A DNA stretch of 64,000 nucleotides from Candidatus Sericytochromatia bacterium (GTDB taxonomy: Bacteria; Cyanobacteriota; Sericytochromatia; UBA7694): NCBI GenBank assembly GCA_018780035.1, contig JADMKE010000004.1, forward strand, positions 303,776 through 367,775. Reading direction: 5' to 3'. Positions within the stretch are counted from its first letter, which is position 1. Every line of letters starts with the position of its first letter. Under the pieces are notes generated by a model that was not told where the DNA came from, did no database searches, and saw only the letters and a program-made list of their open reading frames with translations. This document shows, piece by piece, positions 43,658 through 52,841 of the stretch. Made by a program: the position numbers and the translations under genes.

Positions 43658-44815
43658 ATGAACATCTCTCAATTGACCAAAAAACGGAGTGCTTTATTTG
43701 CTGCAACGGTTTTATGCAGCTTGTTAAGCTCACCCGCCTGGGCTCAAGAAGAAGCTACAGCAACTGCTGCACCCGCCGCTTCTCCGCTTAAACTTGAAGT
43801 CTATCTGGATGCTTACTTCCGTACAGATACGGATTCTCATATGAAAGTCACCGAAGGAACGGGCGCTGATGCCAAAGAAACCTTGGTGCGCAAACTGGAT
43901 TCTTCGCTCAATTCAATCGGTTGGCGCCGCAATGAATTCAATTTAAATACCGCTCAAGTAACTGCCAGTATGGAGCAAGACTGGTACCGGGGCCGTGCGA
44001 CCTTTCAATTCGGAACCATTGCCCAACAGGCTTGGACGCCAGCCGCTTTTAGTGCAGTTCAAGAAGCCAATTTGGGTTTTAAAGCCGCTGGCAATTTGGG
44101 CGGTGAAGGCAATAATCTCTGGATCGATGGCGGGATTTTTCTGACCCATATCGGCAACGAGGCGCTTATGCCTCGCTATAATTGGTTGAGCAATCTGGCC
44201 CTCGTGACCATGTATGAACCCTTTTATCAATCAGGTATTCGTGCCAGTTACAACTGGGGCAGCATGTTGACCGCTCAATTGCATGTGCTTAACGGTTATG
44301 GCAATATCGTCGACAACAATATCAACAAAAGTGTAGGTTGGTTAATCGGCTATAATCCCCTCAGCAATCTGGGCGTCTCTTGGAGTGGCTTGGTCGGAGA
44401 TGAAAGCAATACGGGTGATGCCGCTTTTGTTCGCTTTTACAATAATTTCAACGTCAATTATATGATTCTCGATACCTTGGGGATTCGGGCCCAGATGGAT
44501 GTTGCCAACCAAAGCAATCTGGGATTGTATTATGGGGGGCAATTAACGGCCCGCTACGACTTCTTGGACCATTTTGGTGTGACAGTTCGCGGCGAAATGA
44601 TTCAAGATCCCAACGGCGTGGTCACCACCGACAAACTTCAGGGTTTTGGTGCCACATTGGGCCTGGAGTATCGTCCGACCAAGCAGTCTTACGTGCGTTT
44701 AGAAGGACGCCAGCTCTTTATGGACCCCACCAATAATAAGCTGTTTATGGATGCCAACGGCAATGCATCCAGCAACCGCTTTGAACTACTCGCCAATACA
44801 GGCATCTGGTTCTAG
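43658..44815 (+). CDS. Outer-membrane beta-barrel porin-like protein
   Basis: 385 residues. A signal peptide ends at SPAWA (about residue 29), followed by an Ala-rich segment and a region full of alternating polar/hydrophobic strands, ending in a terminal Phe as many outer-membrane barrels do. LKLEVYLDAYFRTDTD is the pattern seen at the start of OmpL-like or bbp2-type barrels. Nothing shows substrate. It has a terminator after it at 44851 and its own upstream region. The neighbour amt gene is separate. Confidence 0.75.
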   Translation: MNISQLTKKRSALFAATVLCSLLSSPAWAQEEATATAAPAASPLKLEVYLDAYFRTDTDSHMKVTEGTGADAKETLVRKLDSSLNSIGWRRNEFNLNTAQVTASMEQDWYRGRATFQFGTIAQQAWTPAAFSAVQEANLGFKAAGNLGGEGNNLWIDGGIFLTHIGNEALMPRYNWLSNLALVTMYEPFYQSGIRASYNWGSMLTAQLHVLNGYGNIVDNNINKSVGWLIGYNPLSNLGVSWSGLVGDESNTGDAAFVRFYNNFNVNYMILDTLGIRAQMDVANQSNLGLYYGGQLTARYDFLDHFGVTVRGEMIQDPNGVVTTDKLQGFGATLGLEYRPTKQSYVRLEGRQLFMDPTNNKLFMDANGNASSNRFELLANTGIWF

Positions 44816-44850
44816 ACAACCGTTGCCATCAGGCTTTCAGCATGACGCTG

Positions 44851-44876
44851 CCGGAGGAAATTTCCTCCGGTTTTTT
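44851..44876 (+). terminator. Intrinsic terminator of the porin gene
   Basis: CCGGAGGAAA and TTTCCTCCGG form a perfect palindrome followed by TTTTTT. It lies 35 bp after the porin stop. Confidence 0.95.
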
Positions 44877-44912
44877 GTTGCTTATTTTTTATTGGGTATG
44901 ACGGGCGCTCAT

Positions 44913-45437
44913 TTAAAGATGACTAAATACCTGAAATTGCTCTTCATAGGATTGGACAAAGTTATTCATCTGTTCAGGATTATCCAAATCATGCCCCTCA
45001 AAAGCCGCGGCAAGAACAAAAAACTTTTCCTGGCTCCAGTGAGCGGGATCTTGAGAACGGATTAGAATTTGTTCTCTACAATTTAAAACCGTTTGTTTGA
45101 GCTTTTCAGCCTGGGACAGGTGTTTTTCGCGTTCCAAATAGTCAAAAAATGAGGTTAAAACACCAGACAGGGATTCAAAAAAAATCGGTTCCGCTACCAT
45201 CCAAGTTGGGAAATCTTCTAAACAACAGTTCTCAAGTGCTTCGCTATCCCATTCGTTTGGACGGAGCCCTTGAAAACGGTACATGTATTCTCCCAATCCC
45301 AGAATCACGGCGGCAGACTCATCCTGTTCGAACTCTGTCATTGCTTGGTATTCTGGGCTGTGTGAGAAGGTATTTTTCCACAAAACCATCTGCTCCAAAA
45401 TCTCATCCAGATTTTGGGCGTCTATTTCTTTGAACAC
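44913..45437 (-). CDS. Hypothetical protein
   Basis: 174 residues, helical, with acidic character. I do not recognise the family firmly; the segment ENCCLEDFPTWMVAEPIFFE and LSGVLTSFFDYLEREKHL faintly resemble the helical part of some SEC-C-associated proteins. No signal or membrane helix. It stands alone, 104 bp before gmhB. Confidence 0.55.
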   Translation of the reverse strand: MFKEIDAQNLDEILEQMVLWKNTFSHSPEYQAMTEFEQDESAAVILGLGEYMYRFQGLRPNEWDSEALENCCLEDFPTWMVAEPIFFESLSGVLTSFFDYLEREKHLSQAEKLKQTVLNCREQILIRSQDPAHWSQEKFFVLAAAFEGHDLDNPEQMNNFVQSYEEQFQVFSHL

Positions 45438-45541
45438 GCCAGATTTTCCCCATTTCTAATAAGTAACCCATACCATCTTAACTGGAAGATTTTTCATTTC
45501 TGCAAAGCCAAAGTGTTTATGTGTTTGAATTTGATTAATTT

Positions 45542-46159
45542 TTAATTAAGTAGATGGCTAAAATAGGGTTTTAAAATCTGCTCATAACTTTCAATGAGAC
45601 TATCAAAAACATAATCACTTTGGGGGATATGTTGGTATTCGCCTTTTAAGACCTGTTCGCCATAGCCCGAACGCAGCAGAATGGTTTTGCAGCCGACGCG
45701 GAGACCGACATCAATATCTGTGGCTTTGTCTCCGATCATAAACGAACGGCCCAGATCCAGATTGAGATCCTTTGCTGCTTGCTCCAACATGCCGGGTTCG
45801 GGTTTGCGGCAGTCGCAGTCAAAGCTGTATTCAGGCACTTCGCCATCAGGCAAATGGGGGCAATAATAAACGCCATCCAGTTGAGCTCCTTCTGCTGCCA
45901 AAAGGGTTTTTAAGCGACCGTGTAATTGCTCCATCCAGCTTTCGGGATAATAGCCCCGCGCAACGCCCGATTGATTTGTCACCACAACCACAGGAATGCC
46001 CATTTGATTGAGCTGCCGTATGGCTTCAGCTGCGCCTGGAATCAAGGCCAATTTGTCCAGATCGCGGATATAGCCCACCTCTTGGTTAATGGTGCCATCC
46101 CGATCAAGAAAGACGGCGGGTTTGGGGGGGGATGTGGTGTCAGATGTTGGCGATGACAT
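45542..46159 (-). CDS. gmhB: D-glycero-D-manno-heptose 1,7-bisphosphate 7-phosphatase-like HAD protein
   Basis: A 205-residue HAD phosphatase with FLDRDGTINQEVGYI (nucleophile Asp and general acid), VVTNQSGVARGYY and MIGDKATDIDVG. The four-ligand zinc site of GmhB is visible: Cys and His in YCPHLPDG, two Cys in DCDCRKPEP. GmhB makes ADP-heptose precursors for lipopolysaccharide core, and relatives act in histidine synthesis. No other heptose genes are nearby. Confidence 0.9.
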   Translation of the reverse strand: MSSPTSDTTSPPKPAVFLDRDGTINQEVGYIRDLDKLALIPGAAEAIRQLNQMGIPVVVVTNQSGVARGYYPESWMEQLHGRLKTLLAAEGAQLDGVYYCPHLPDGEVPEYSFDCDCRKPEPGMLEQAAKDLNLDLGRSFMIGDKATDIDVGLRVGCKTILLRSGYGEQVLKGEYQHIPQSDYVFDSLIESYEQILKPYFSHLLN

Positions 46160-46269
46160 ATGGATTTATTCCTGATTTAAAGCTTCTTGCCTCTATTTTA
46201 CAAAGGAAGTGGAGTCTTGAGCAGGACAATGGCCGAGGAAATCCTGGCTAACTGAAATCGGGCTCTGCT

Positions 46270-46941
46270 CTAAACGGCTTCCAGACAGGTGGGGCTGTTA
46301 AAGTACACGGCGTTCACTTGGGTTGAAACAGGGTAAAAATCCACAGCTTCATCCGGCAGGGCGGAGAGTAGATTTTGTAAAACGTTCAGATTTTGGGTCT
46401 GCGGATCCAGCCAGAGAGACTGCTGCTCAGGGTTTAAAATCACAGGCATGCGATGATGGACGGCTTGTAGTTTTGTATTTGCTTCGGTTGTAATCACGGC
46501 ACAGGTGGAGAGCCAGCCCCCTTCCGGCTTTTTCCAATGTTCATAAATAGCCGCAAAGGCCATTGGCTGTTGGGATTTTAAGTGAATATACACGGGCTGT
46601 TTTTGTTTTTCATTGCCTGTTTTCCATTCATAAAATCCATCCGCAGGAATCAAACACCGTCTCGCTTTGAATGCTTCGCGAAAACTGGGTTTTTCTGCTA
46701 AGGTTTCAGCCCGGGCATTGATCAGTTTGGCTGCGCCACTGCTGTCTTTGCTCCAAGATGGGACAAGCCCCCAACGAACAGAAACCAGGGCGCGCTTGTT
46801 TAAGCGCCCATGCCAGAGCACCACGGCTATTTCTGCCGTCGGGGCAATATTATAATCAGGGGGCAAATCGGCTTCTAAAGCGGCGTCAAAGATCTCTGCC
46901 AGCTCATTGAGCGGGGTTTTGCGAACAAAGCGACCACACAT
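46270..46941 (-). CDS. SRAP-domain abasic-site processing protein (YedK/HMCES)
   Basis: 223 residues from ATG 46941 (MCGRF), where Cys2 becomes the N-terminal nucleophile after methionine removal. This residue forms the thiazolidine crosslink with abasic sites in single-stranded DNA. WGLVPSWSKD, NARAET, CLIPADGFYEWK and HHRMPVIL are typical SRAP motifs. AAGGAG precedes the start. The longer frame would bury Cys2 and is rejected. Divergent from the ATP-grasp-like gene. Confidence 0.93.
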   Translation of the reverse strand: MCGRFVRKTPLNELAEIFDAALEADLPPDYNIAPTAEIAVVLWHGRLNKRALVSVRWGLVPSWSKDSSGAAKLINARAETLAEKPSFREAFKARRCLIPADGFYEWKTGNEKQKQPVYIHLKSQQPMAFAAIYEHWKKPEGGWLSTCAVITTEANTKLQAVHHRMPVILNPEQQSLWLDPQTQNLNVLQNLLSALPDEAVDFYPVSTQVNAVYFNSPTCLEAV

Positions 46942-47115
46942 AATGGGGACTCCTTTGGGATGAACACTCAGGCATACAATATGTTTACTGGATTTTAGCA
47001 TTGTTAAGTTCAAGCCAGCGAGTGAAAAGATCGGGTATCCTGATCATGATCCGCTTTGAAGCGATTTTTTCTGTTTTTAACAAACCCATCATGACTCAAG
47101 GAGATTTACGCAATC

Positions 47116-48543
47116 ATGGTCGAAGTCAAAAAAATCAGCCTGATGGCTTCTCAGGACTGGAGCATGCGTTATGCTATGCGAACCTTTGTCGATTTTCTCG
47201 ATCGCCCCCTGCGTTATAAAGGCAAGGAGTATAAAATTGAGCTGCATCGCGTGATTGCTGAGCCAGTGGCCTGCGGTGCCAATCTTCAGGGCAGCACCGA
47301 TTTTATTGTCGATCGCACGATTCATTGGAATGATTATTACAAATGTTGGGCTGCCACGGCGGTTAACTCAGGTCTGTCGTTTGCCAATCACAGCTATACC
47401 TTTAATATTTACGACAAACACAGCACCACCGATTTGCTGACCCGCGCTGTACACCCCAAAGATCGTGTCCCCACCACCGTTTTACTGCCCCAATTCAGCC
47501 CCTATTCTTATGACCAAAAAATGGAAGAGTGGTGGCAATACGAGCAACAGGTGATCAATGAAAATACCCAATATGGCTGGGATGAAAGCCGCAGAACCAC
47601 CGATTGGGCCAAAGTTAAAAGCACCCTGGAACGCTCCAAAAAATACATGGAAAAACACAAAATGCTGCGTGAGCAGTTTTATGTGCAGGGCAATTATATC
47701 CAAGATGCAGTCACCAAATTTTTCAACGATGAATTTCCACTCTTCTTGAAAAAACCCTATGGGGGCGGTGGCAGCGATGTCTACAAGATCAAAGACATGC
47801 AAGAACTTTACGAAAAATACGATACAGTCACCAAAGGTCGGGCTTTCCACTTACAGGAAGCGGTTGAAGATTATGATGCCTTTATCCGCTGTATGGGGAT
47901 TGGACCCCAGATCTTGCCAATGCGCTTCCAGCCCGACAGCCCCCTGCATGAGCATTACAGCCCTGAAAAGCTGAAAGTGGATCGGGAAATTTTTGGCCGT
48001 TTGGAAAATTATGTCAGCTTTATCAATGCCTTCCACCGTTGGACCTACAATTCCTTCGAGGCCCTGATCAAAGATGATGTGATTTATCCGATCGACTTTG
48101 CCAATGCCTGCCCCGACAGCAATTTCACCTCTTTGCATGTGCATTTCCCCTGGCTGATCTGCGCCTTGCTCAAATGGTTCTCTTTCTGTGCTGTGACCCA
48201 AAAAGACATGCGTTTGGATCTCGAACAAGAAGATTACCTGGGTGTGCTCAACGATCCGAATAAATCCCAGCAGGAAAAATACGATTATTGTATGACCAAA
48301 GCGCGGGATTATTTCAGCATTGATGCCTTCAATGCGTTCTGTGAAGAAAACTTCAGCGATCTCAACGAGCGCATGATTGAATTTTACGATCAGCATTTTG
48401 ATGAATTGCTGGAGGTCTTTATTGAACACAGCGATTTCCCTGAGCATGAACACGAGAAGTTCTATCACTATTACAAAGACATGATGGACAATACCTTCCG
48501 CCCCAACGCCGAGGAATATTTAACCACCGTGATCTACAGCTAA
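47116..48543 (+). CDS. ATP-grasp-like protein of unknown function
   Basis: 475 residues. I do not know a named family. The central part (about 205-225) reads [19 protein letters not shown], the glycine-rich nucleotide loop and conserved lysines of ATP-grasp enzymes, and later [14 protein letters not shown] resembles the acidic metal-binding segment. Such enzymes form amide, thioester or similar bonds using ATP. The N-terminal 180 residues have many Tyr, Trp and His and no known domain. No signal peptide. AAGGAGA precedes the ATG. A terminator follows at 48562, so it is monocistronic. The product class cannot be told. Confidence 0.65.
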   Translation: MVEVKKISLMASQDWSMRYAMRTFVDFLDRPLRYKGKEYKIELHRVIAEPVACGANLQGSTDFIVDRTIHWNDYYKCWAATAVNSGLSFANHSYTFNIYDKHSTTDLLTRAVHPKDRVPTTVLLPQFSPYSYDQKMEEWWQYEQQVINENTQYGWDESRRTTDWAKVKSTLERSKKYMEKHKMLREQFYVQGNYIQDAVTKFFNDEFPLFLKKPYGGGGSDVYKIKDMQELYEKYDTVTKGRAFHLQEAVEDYDAFIRCMGIGPQILPMRFQPDSPLHEHYSPEKLKVDREIFGRLENYVSFINAFHRWTYNSFEALIKDDVIYPIDFANACPDSNFTSLHVHFPWLICALLKWFSFCAVTQKDMRLDLEQEDYLGVLNDPNKSQQEKYDYCMTKARDYFSIDAFNAFCEENFSDLNERMIEFYDQHFDELLEVFIEHSDFPEHEHEKFYHYYKDMMDNTFRPNAEEYLTTVIYS

Positions 48544-48561
48544 ATTCCACTTTTTAGCGCC

Positions 48562-48590
48562 AAAGCCCTGTTGTTCAACAGGGCTTTTTT
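48562..48590 (+). terminator. Intrinsic terminator of the ATP-grasp-like gene
   Basis: AAAGCCCTGTT and AACAGGGCTTT form an 11-bp stem with a 4-base loop, continuing into a run of T (48585-48590). Confidence 0.95.
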
Positions 48591-48591
48591 G

Positions 48592-48598
48592 CTATGAT
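48592..48598 (+). promoter_or_regulatory. Candidate -10 of the guanidine riboswitch transcript
   Basis: CTATGAT contains TATGAT at 48593-48598, directly after the upstream terminator and about 36 bases before the riboswitch. The -35 region (TTGTTC at 48571, 16-bp spacing) matches only three positions and lies in the terminator loop. Confidence 0.35.
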
Positions 48599-48633
48599 CT
48601 CAGCCAGATTCGGGTTCTCGATCACCTGAATTT

Positions 48634-48676
48634 CCGGACGAGATGCGCCGTACCCGGTCAGGACAAGACGACGCGC
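48634..48676 (+). promoter_or_regulatory. Guanidine-III (ykkC-III) riboswitch
   Basis: The segment begins CCGGACGAGATGCGCCGTAC and continues with the CCGGTCAGGACAAGACG core, closely matching the conserved class III guanidine aptamer as I know it, including the GACAAGACG pseudoknot strand. Its 3' end lies 26 bases before the ATG of the SMR gene, with AAGGAG between, so control of translation start is likely. Class III riboswitches are known to control guanidinium exporters, which agrees with the downstream gene. Confidence 0.93.
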
Positions 48677-48702
48677 TTTTACTTTATTAAGGAGCAAGCG
48701 CT

Positions 48703-49017
48703 ATGTCTTGGTTATTTTTGGCCGGTCTTTTAGAAGTGGTCTGGGCGGTGGGCCTGAAATACACCGCCGGTTTTACCCGGCTTTTTCCCAGCTGTATCAC
48801 GCTTTTGGCGATGATTGCCAGTATTCTGCTTTTAAACAAAGCCCTGGAGACCCTGCCTTTGGGGACGGCTTATGCGGTTTGGGTGGGGATTGGGGCCAGC
48901 GGTGCCGCTTTGGTGGGTATTTTCTTTTTGCAGGAGTCGGTCAGTGTGGCGCGTTTGGCCTTTATTGGCTTGCTGATCTTTTCGATCATGGGGCTTAAAT
49001 TGACCTCGGGACACTGA
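48703..49017 (+). CDS. gdx: SMR-family guanidinium exporter (Gdx, formerly SugE)
   Basis: 104 residues, four membrane helices. The motifs match SugE/Gdx rather than Emr[20 protein letters not shown] with the central Glu13-type residue, and [20 protein letters not shown]. It acts as a dimer exchanging guanidinium for protons. The guanidine-III riboswitch directly upstream supports this specificity. The gene stands alone and is convergent with a symporter gene at 11 bp. AAGGAG is 8 bases before the ATG. Confidence 0.96.
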   Translation: MSWLFLAGLLEVVWAVGLKYTAGFTRLFPSCITLLAMIASILLLNKALETLPLGTAYAVWVGIGASGAALVGIFFLQESVSVARLAFIGLLIFSIMGLKLTSGH

Positions 49018-49028
49018 ATTGGCTTGGA

Positions 49029-50504
49029 TTAGTTTGGGCTTGCTTCCGGCATTGCCAGTTCTTTAGCCTGCTCTGGTGTAAGGGGGGGGGCTTTGTACCA
49101 CTGTGGCATGATCGAGCCGAGCCCCATGCCCAGAATTGCGGTGGACAACCCCCAAAGCTGGGGTGGCCAGGCTTCGCGAAAAGAGGCTGTGGTGAGCGTT
49201 TCCATGGCAATCCAGACAGACAAGCCGCCCAACATGGCCCAGAGTGCGCCTTGGGTGCTGGCTTTTTTCCAAAAAAGGCCAGCTGCCAAGGGCACAAAAG
49301 CCGCTACCAAGGTGATTTTATAGGCGTTTTCGACCATTTGGTGAATCGAGGCATTGGATTGCAGGGCGTAGATCAAAACACAGATTGCAAAGATCACCAA
49401 TGTGATGCGAATCATGCGCAAAAAAGCCTGATCGGTGAGCTTTGGGAAAAACCCTTTGAGAATATTTTCGGAAAAAGTAATCGAAGGAGCCAGCAGTGTG
49501 GCTGAAGACGTACTCATAATTGCAGAGAGCAAAGCCCCAAAAAAGAAGACCTGGGCCAAAAGAGGAGTGTGTTCCAAAATCAGGGTCGGCAAAACCTTGT
49601 GGGCATCTGTGGCGACCAAAGCCTGGAATTTTTGGGGTGCCACCAGCAAGGCTGAGTAGGCCAGCATCATGGGCACAAAGGCAAAGAGAAAATAGAGACT
49701 ACCGCCGAGAACGGTACTGTTCACAGCTGTATTTTCATCTTTGGCAGAGGTCATGCGCTGAAAGACATCCTGTTGCGGAATCGAGCCGAGCATCATGGTG
49801 AGCCAAGCGGCAATAAATGGCAACCATTGCGCATTTTGTTTGGGCCAGAATTCAAACTTGCCCTGTGCATGGGCATGGGTGATGACATTACCAATACCTC
49901 CCACTTCGGGCAGCGAGCTGACAAACCAAGCAATGCCCAATAAACCCGCCATGATCACAACCATCTGGACAAAGTCCAAAATGGCGACTGAAAGCATGCC
50001 GCCAAAGGCAGTATAGGTCAGCACAATCAAGCTCCCCACAATCATGCCCGTGTGTTCACTGATTTGGCCATTGCTGATGATAAAAAAGACCAGTCCCAGG
50101 GCCCGGATTTGGGCGGAGACCCAGCCCAAATATGAGATCACAATGCAGACAGTGCAGAGAATTTCGATCACGCGGTTGTAACGGATTCTGAAAAAATCCC
50201 CAATTGTGAGCATATTCAGGCGGTAGAGTGGGCGCGCAAAGAACAATCCCGCCAAGATCAAGCACATGCTGGCCCCAAAGGGGTCTGATGCCGTCGCTTT
50301 TAATCCATCTTTTAAAAAAGTTGCAGAGAGCCCCAATACCGTCTCTGCGCCAAACCAAGTGGCAAAAACGGTGGCTGTGACAATTGGGAAAGAGAGGTGG
50401 CGTCCCGCCACAGCAAAATCACGGCTGTTTTTGACTTTCAGCGCAGCCCACAGGCCAATGCCCACCGAGAGGGCAAGATAGAGAATGACAAACCACAAAA
50501 GCAT
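49029..50504 (-). CDS. Sodium:solute symporter (SSS family)
   Basis: 491 residues with about 13 hydrophobic helices. SSS-type text is visible: SRDFAVAGRHLSFPIVTATVFATWFGAETVLG, shortened here to its key parts SRDFAVAGR and ATWFGAETVLG, then LYRLNMLTIGDFFRIRYNR and a TAFGGMLSVA region. Substrates in this family range from sugars to amino acids and cannot be read here. A run of nine C on the coding strand (49082-49090) lies near the C-terminus. Monocistronic. Confidence 0.9.
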   Translation of the reverse strand: MLLWFVILYLALSVGIGLWAALKVKNSRDFAVAGRHLSFPIVTATVFATWFGAETVLGLSATFLKDGLKATASDPFGASMCLILAGLFFARPLYRLNMLTIGDFFRIRYNRVIEILCTVCIVISYLGWVSAQIRALGLVFFIISNGQISEHTGMIVGSLIVLTYTAFGGMLSVAILDFVQMVVIMAGLLGIAWFVSSLPEVGGIGNVITHAHAQGKFEFWPKQNAQWLPFIAAWLTMMLGSIPQQDVFQRMTSAKDENTAVNSTVLGGSLYFLFAFVPMMLAYSALLVAPQKFQALVATDAHKVLPTLILEHTPLLAQVFFFGALLSAIMSTSSATLLAPSITFSENILKGFFPKLTDQAFLRMIRITLVIFAICVLIYALQSNASIHQMVENAYKITLVAAFVPLAAGLFWKKASTQGALWAMLGGLSVWIAMETLTTASFREAWPPQLWGLSTAILGMGLGSIMPQWYKAPPLTPEQAKELAMPEASPN

Positions 50505-50564
50505 GGTTCAGTATAATCAGCATCGGGTCTTCGGTCTAGCTTTCTGGTGTTCCTCTTTTCAAAT

Positions 50565-51974
50565 TTATCTCTGGCAGCGGTCACAATGCCCACAGGGCGG
50601 CTGAAGGGGAGCTGAGAAATACTGCTCTAGACGTTGTCTTCGACATTGGGTGCTGCTGAGATAGGCTTTCAGGGAGCGCTCTTGCTTTTTCAGGCCTCTG
50701 TTCAGTCTTTTTTGTTTTTCTAAGACATGTTTCAGCAAGGCTGGGCTTAATTTTGGAGTCAAGACCTGATAGTGCTGTCCTGGCAGGGGTTGGATGGCTT
50801 CTTTTTCTAACCAAGCCAGTAAGATTGTCTGCAAAAGATTGGGGCCCAGGTCTAAATGATCTTGGATCTCCAACAAGGAGCGCCCCTGGCCCAAGAGCTT
50901 CCAGATTTTCTGCAAGACTTCAGGCTCCCAGGGCTGGGTTTGCGTCTTCTTTTCGGCCCAGAGATTCAGGGCCAAAGCCTGCGCCAGGAAAGCCCTGTTG
51001 CGACCGGCACGGCCCACTTCCTGCACATACGCTTCGAGACTTTCCGGGAGTTGCCAATGGATGACGGTGGCTATATCCGGAATATCCACGCCCATGCCAA
51101 AGGCCGTGGTGGCAACCAAAATGACAGGTCCAGGTTCCCTGAAATGGAGATAACTTGTCTGTCTGTGTGTCAAAGAAGTTCCGGCATGATAGAAACGGGC
51201 AGAAAATCCTTTTCGTTCGAGGCGAATCGCTAAATGTTCACAGACTTGGCGGGAACGGGCATAGATCAACGTTTTTAACGGGCGTTTGGCCAAGGTTTTG
51301 AATAAATATTGCTCTTTCCCTCTTGGTGTCCAAACGCGTTGAATGGCCACAGCAATATTTTCCCGGAGTACATTGCCTTGGTAAAGCTGGGGGGACTTCA
51401 ATTGAAGTACCTCACAGATATCCACTTGAATGGGGGGTGGGGCGGTGGCTGTAAATACGCCCAGAACAGGTCGGGGATGCCAATTGGAGAGTAATTTGCC
51501 TAGTTCGCGGTAAGCTGGGCGAAAGCTATTGCCCCATTGTGAAATACAGTGGGCTTCATCAACCACAAGCAAACGCGGTGGATTTTCTGCCAGAATGGCT
51601 TGCAATGCGGGGCTCTGCAATTGTTCGGGTGCCAAATAGAGAAACGTCTGTGTGTTGTTTTGCAATCCTTTGAGGAGTCTGCGCCGTTCTTCGGGACTGA
51701 GTTGGCTACTGAGCTGCCAGGCCTTGATATTTTTGACCTGCAATTGAGCTACCTGTTCTTGAATCAATGCCAGCAGCGGAGAGATAACCAGGGTCAGTCC
51801 ACCCAAACACAGGCCCGCCAATTGGAAACACAGGGATTTGCCTTCTCCAGTGGGCAAGAGGGCCAGCACATCTTGACCTTTGCACAGATTTTCCACAATT
51901 GGTTGCTGATGTGAGCGCAGGACAAATTCAGGGCCCCAATAGTGTTTGAGCAATTCTGGCCAGGTTTTGGGCAT
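50565..51974 (-). CDS. recQ: RecQ-family ATP-dependent DNA helicase, short form
   Basis: 469 residues against about 600 for E. coli RecQ. Walker A (LLPTGEGKSLCFQ), the DEAH box (VVDEAHCISQWG), motif IV-VI region (STLIYARS-like LIYARSRQVCEHL; QEVGRAGRN) and a C-terminal zinc-type CGHCDRC are present. It lacks an HRDC domain. Unwinds DNA in 3'-5' direction in repair and restart. Short RecQ forms of this size are common in other phyla. It stands alone, divergent from the Yip1-like gene. Confidence 0.92.
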   Translation of the reverse strand: MPKTWPELLKHYWGPEFVLRSHQQPIVENLCKGQDVLALLPTGEGKSLCFQLAGLCLGGLTLVISPLLALIQEQVAQLQVKNIKAWQLSSQLSPEERRRLLKGLQNNTQTFLYLAPEQLQSPALQAILAENPPRLLVVDEAHCISQWGNSFRPAYRELGKLLSNWHPRPVLGVFTATAPPPIQVDICEVLQLKSPQLYQGNVLRENIAVAIQRVWTPRGKEQYLFKTLAKRPLKTLIYARSRQVCEHLAIRLERKGFSARFYHAGTSLTHRQTSYLHFREPGPVILVATTAFGMGVDIPDIATVIHWQLPESLEAYVQEVGRAGRNRAFLAQALALNLWAEKKTQTQPWEPEVLQKIWKLLGQGRSLLEIQDHLDLGPNLLQTILLAWLEKEAIQPLPGQHYQVLTPKLSPALLKHVLEKQKRLNRGLKKQERSLKAYLSSTQCRRQRLEQYFSAPLQPPCGHCDRCQR

Positions 51975-52058
51975 CTCTGCGGGCTTCTCCTTTGGCTGGG
52001 CATTCTGACAAAAATACGTTATCCTGCCATTGATACTAGCTCATTTTGAGGTAACTCC

Positions 52059-52637
52059 GTGCAGACTTGGCCCCAAAATTGTTACGATTTGCTTTTACGT
52101 CCTACTCCCGCTTTGACGCGCCTTTCTGAGCGCGGCCAATGGGGTTTTTCGGCCTGTATTCTGGCTTTGACAACCTTGCTGCACACATTTACCCAAGCCG
52201 GATCCATGGCTCAGGCCCTGCCAGCCCTTTTGCCTCAATTTTTGGCCAATGGCATGGGCGTGTTTTTATTGTGGTTGGGTTTTTCGCTGATGATCAGTCT
52301 TTGTGCAGATCTCTTTGGTGGCCAGGGTCGGATTACCGACACCATGACAGGTTTGGGTTTGGCCTCTTTGCCTTTGATTTTTTTGGCTCCCGTAAATGCC
52401 TTGCCGAATCTCTTCGGACAAGCGGGTTTTACCCTGCAATTATTACTGACCTTGGGTGTCGGTTTTTGGGTTTTGGTTTTGGTTGTCTTGGGCATTCAAT
52501 CTGCCCAGCACTTTAGCTTAGACAAGGCCATTGGCAGTTTGGTGATCAGCGGTCTTTGTGGCTTTGCTTTGGGCGTTGCCGCTGTGCTCACTGGTGTGGC
52601 GCAATTGGTGCTCAGTTTGCAATTTTTGGCAGGCTAA
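52059..52637 (+). CDS. Yip1-like integral membrane protein
   Basis: 192 residues with five hydrophobic helices. The layout and phrases (LTRLSERGQWGFSACIL, DLFGGQGRITDTMTGLGLASLPLIFLAP, shown here only in part) match the Yip1 family of membrane proteins. Function in bacteria is unknown. GTG start, with TGAGGT upstream. Monocistronic. Confidence 0.7.
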   Translation: MQTWPQNCYDLLLRPTPALTRLSERGQWGFSACILALTTLLHTFTQAGSMAQALPALLPQFLANGMGVFLLWLGFSLMISLCADLFGGQGRITDTMTGLGLASLPLIFLAPVNALPNLFGQAGFTLQLLLTLGVGFWVLVLVVLGIQSAQHFSLDKAIGSLVISGLCGFALGVAAVLTGVAQLVLSLQFLAG

Positions 52638-52757
52638 TAACTCTCTTTTTCTCTCTCGTTAGCTCCTTTTTTGTGCCGTTTTGACAACTCCGCGTCGTGT
52701 TGTCTTGAGCGTCATGTTTATTTATTTCCCCATCCTTTATTTTTTTTATCTCATCCA

Positions 52758-52787
52758 TTGACTTATTGTGATCAAAAATATTAAGAT
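52758..52787 (+). promoter_or_regulatory. Candidate promoter of the prepilin operon
   Basis: TTGACT (52758-52763) and TAAGAT (52782-52787) stand 18 bp apart, 55 bases before ATG 52842. The surrounding DNA is A/T rich. Confidence 0.5.
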
Positions 52788-52841
52788 TTGTTAAGAGTTG
52801 TATCGCAACGTAACTGGCGATCTTTGAGGGAGAGGAAAAAT

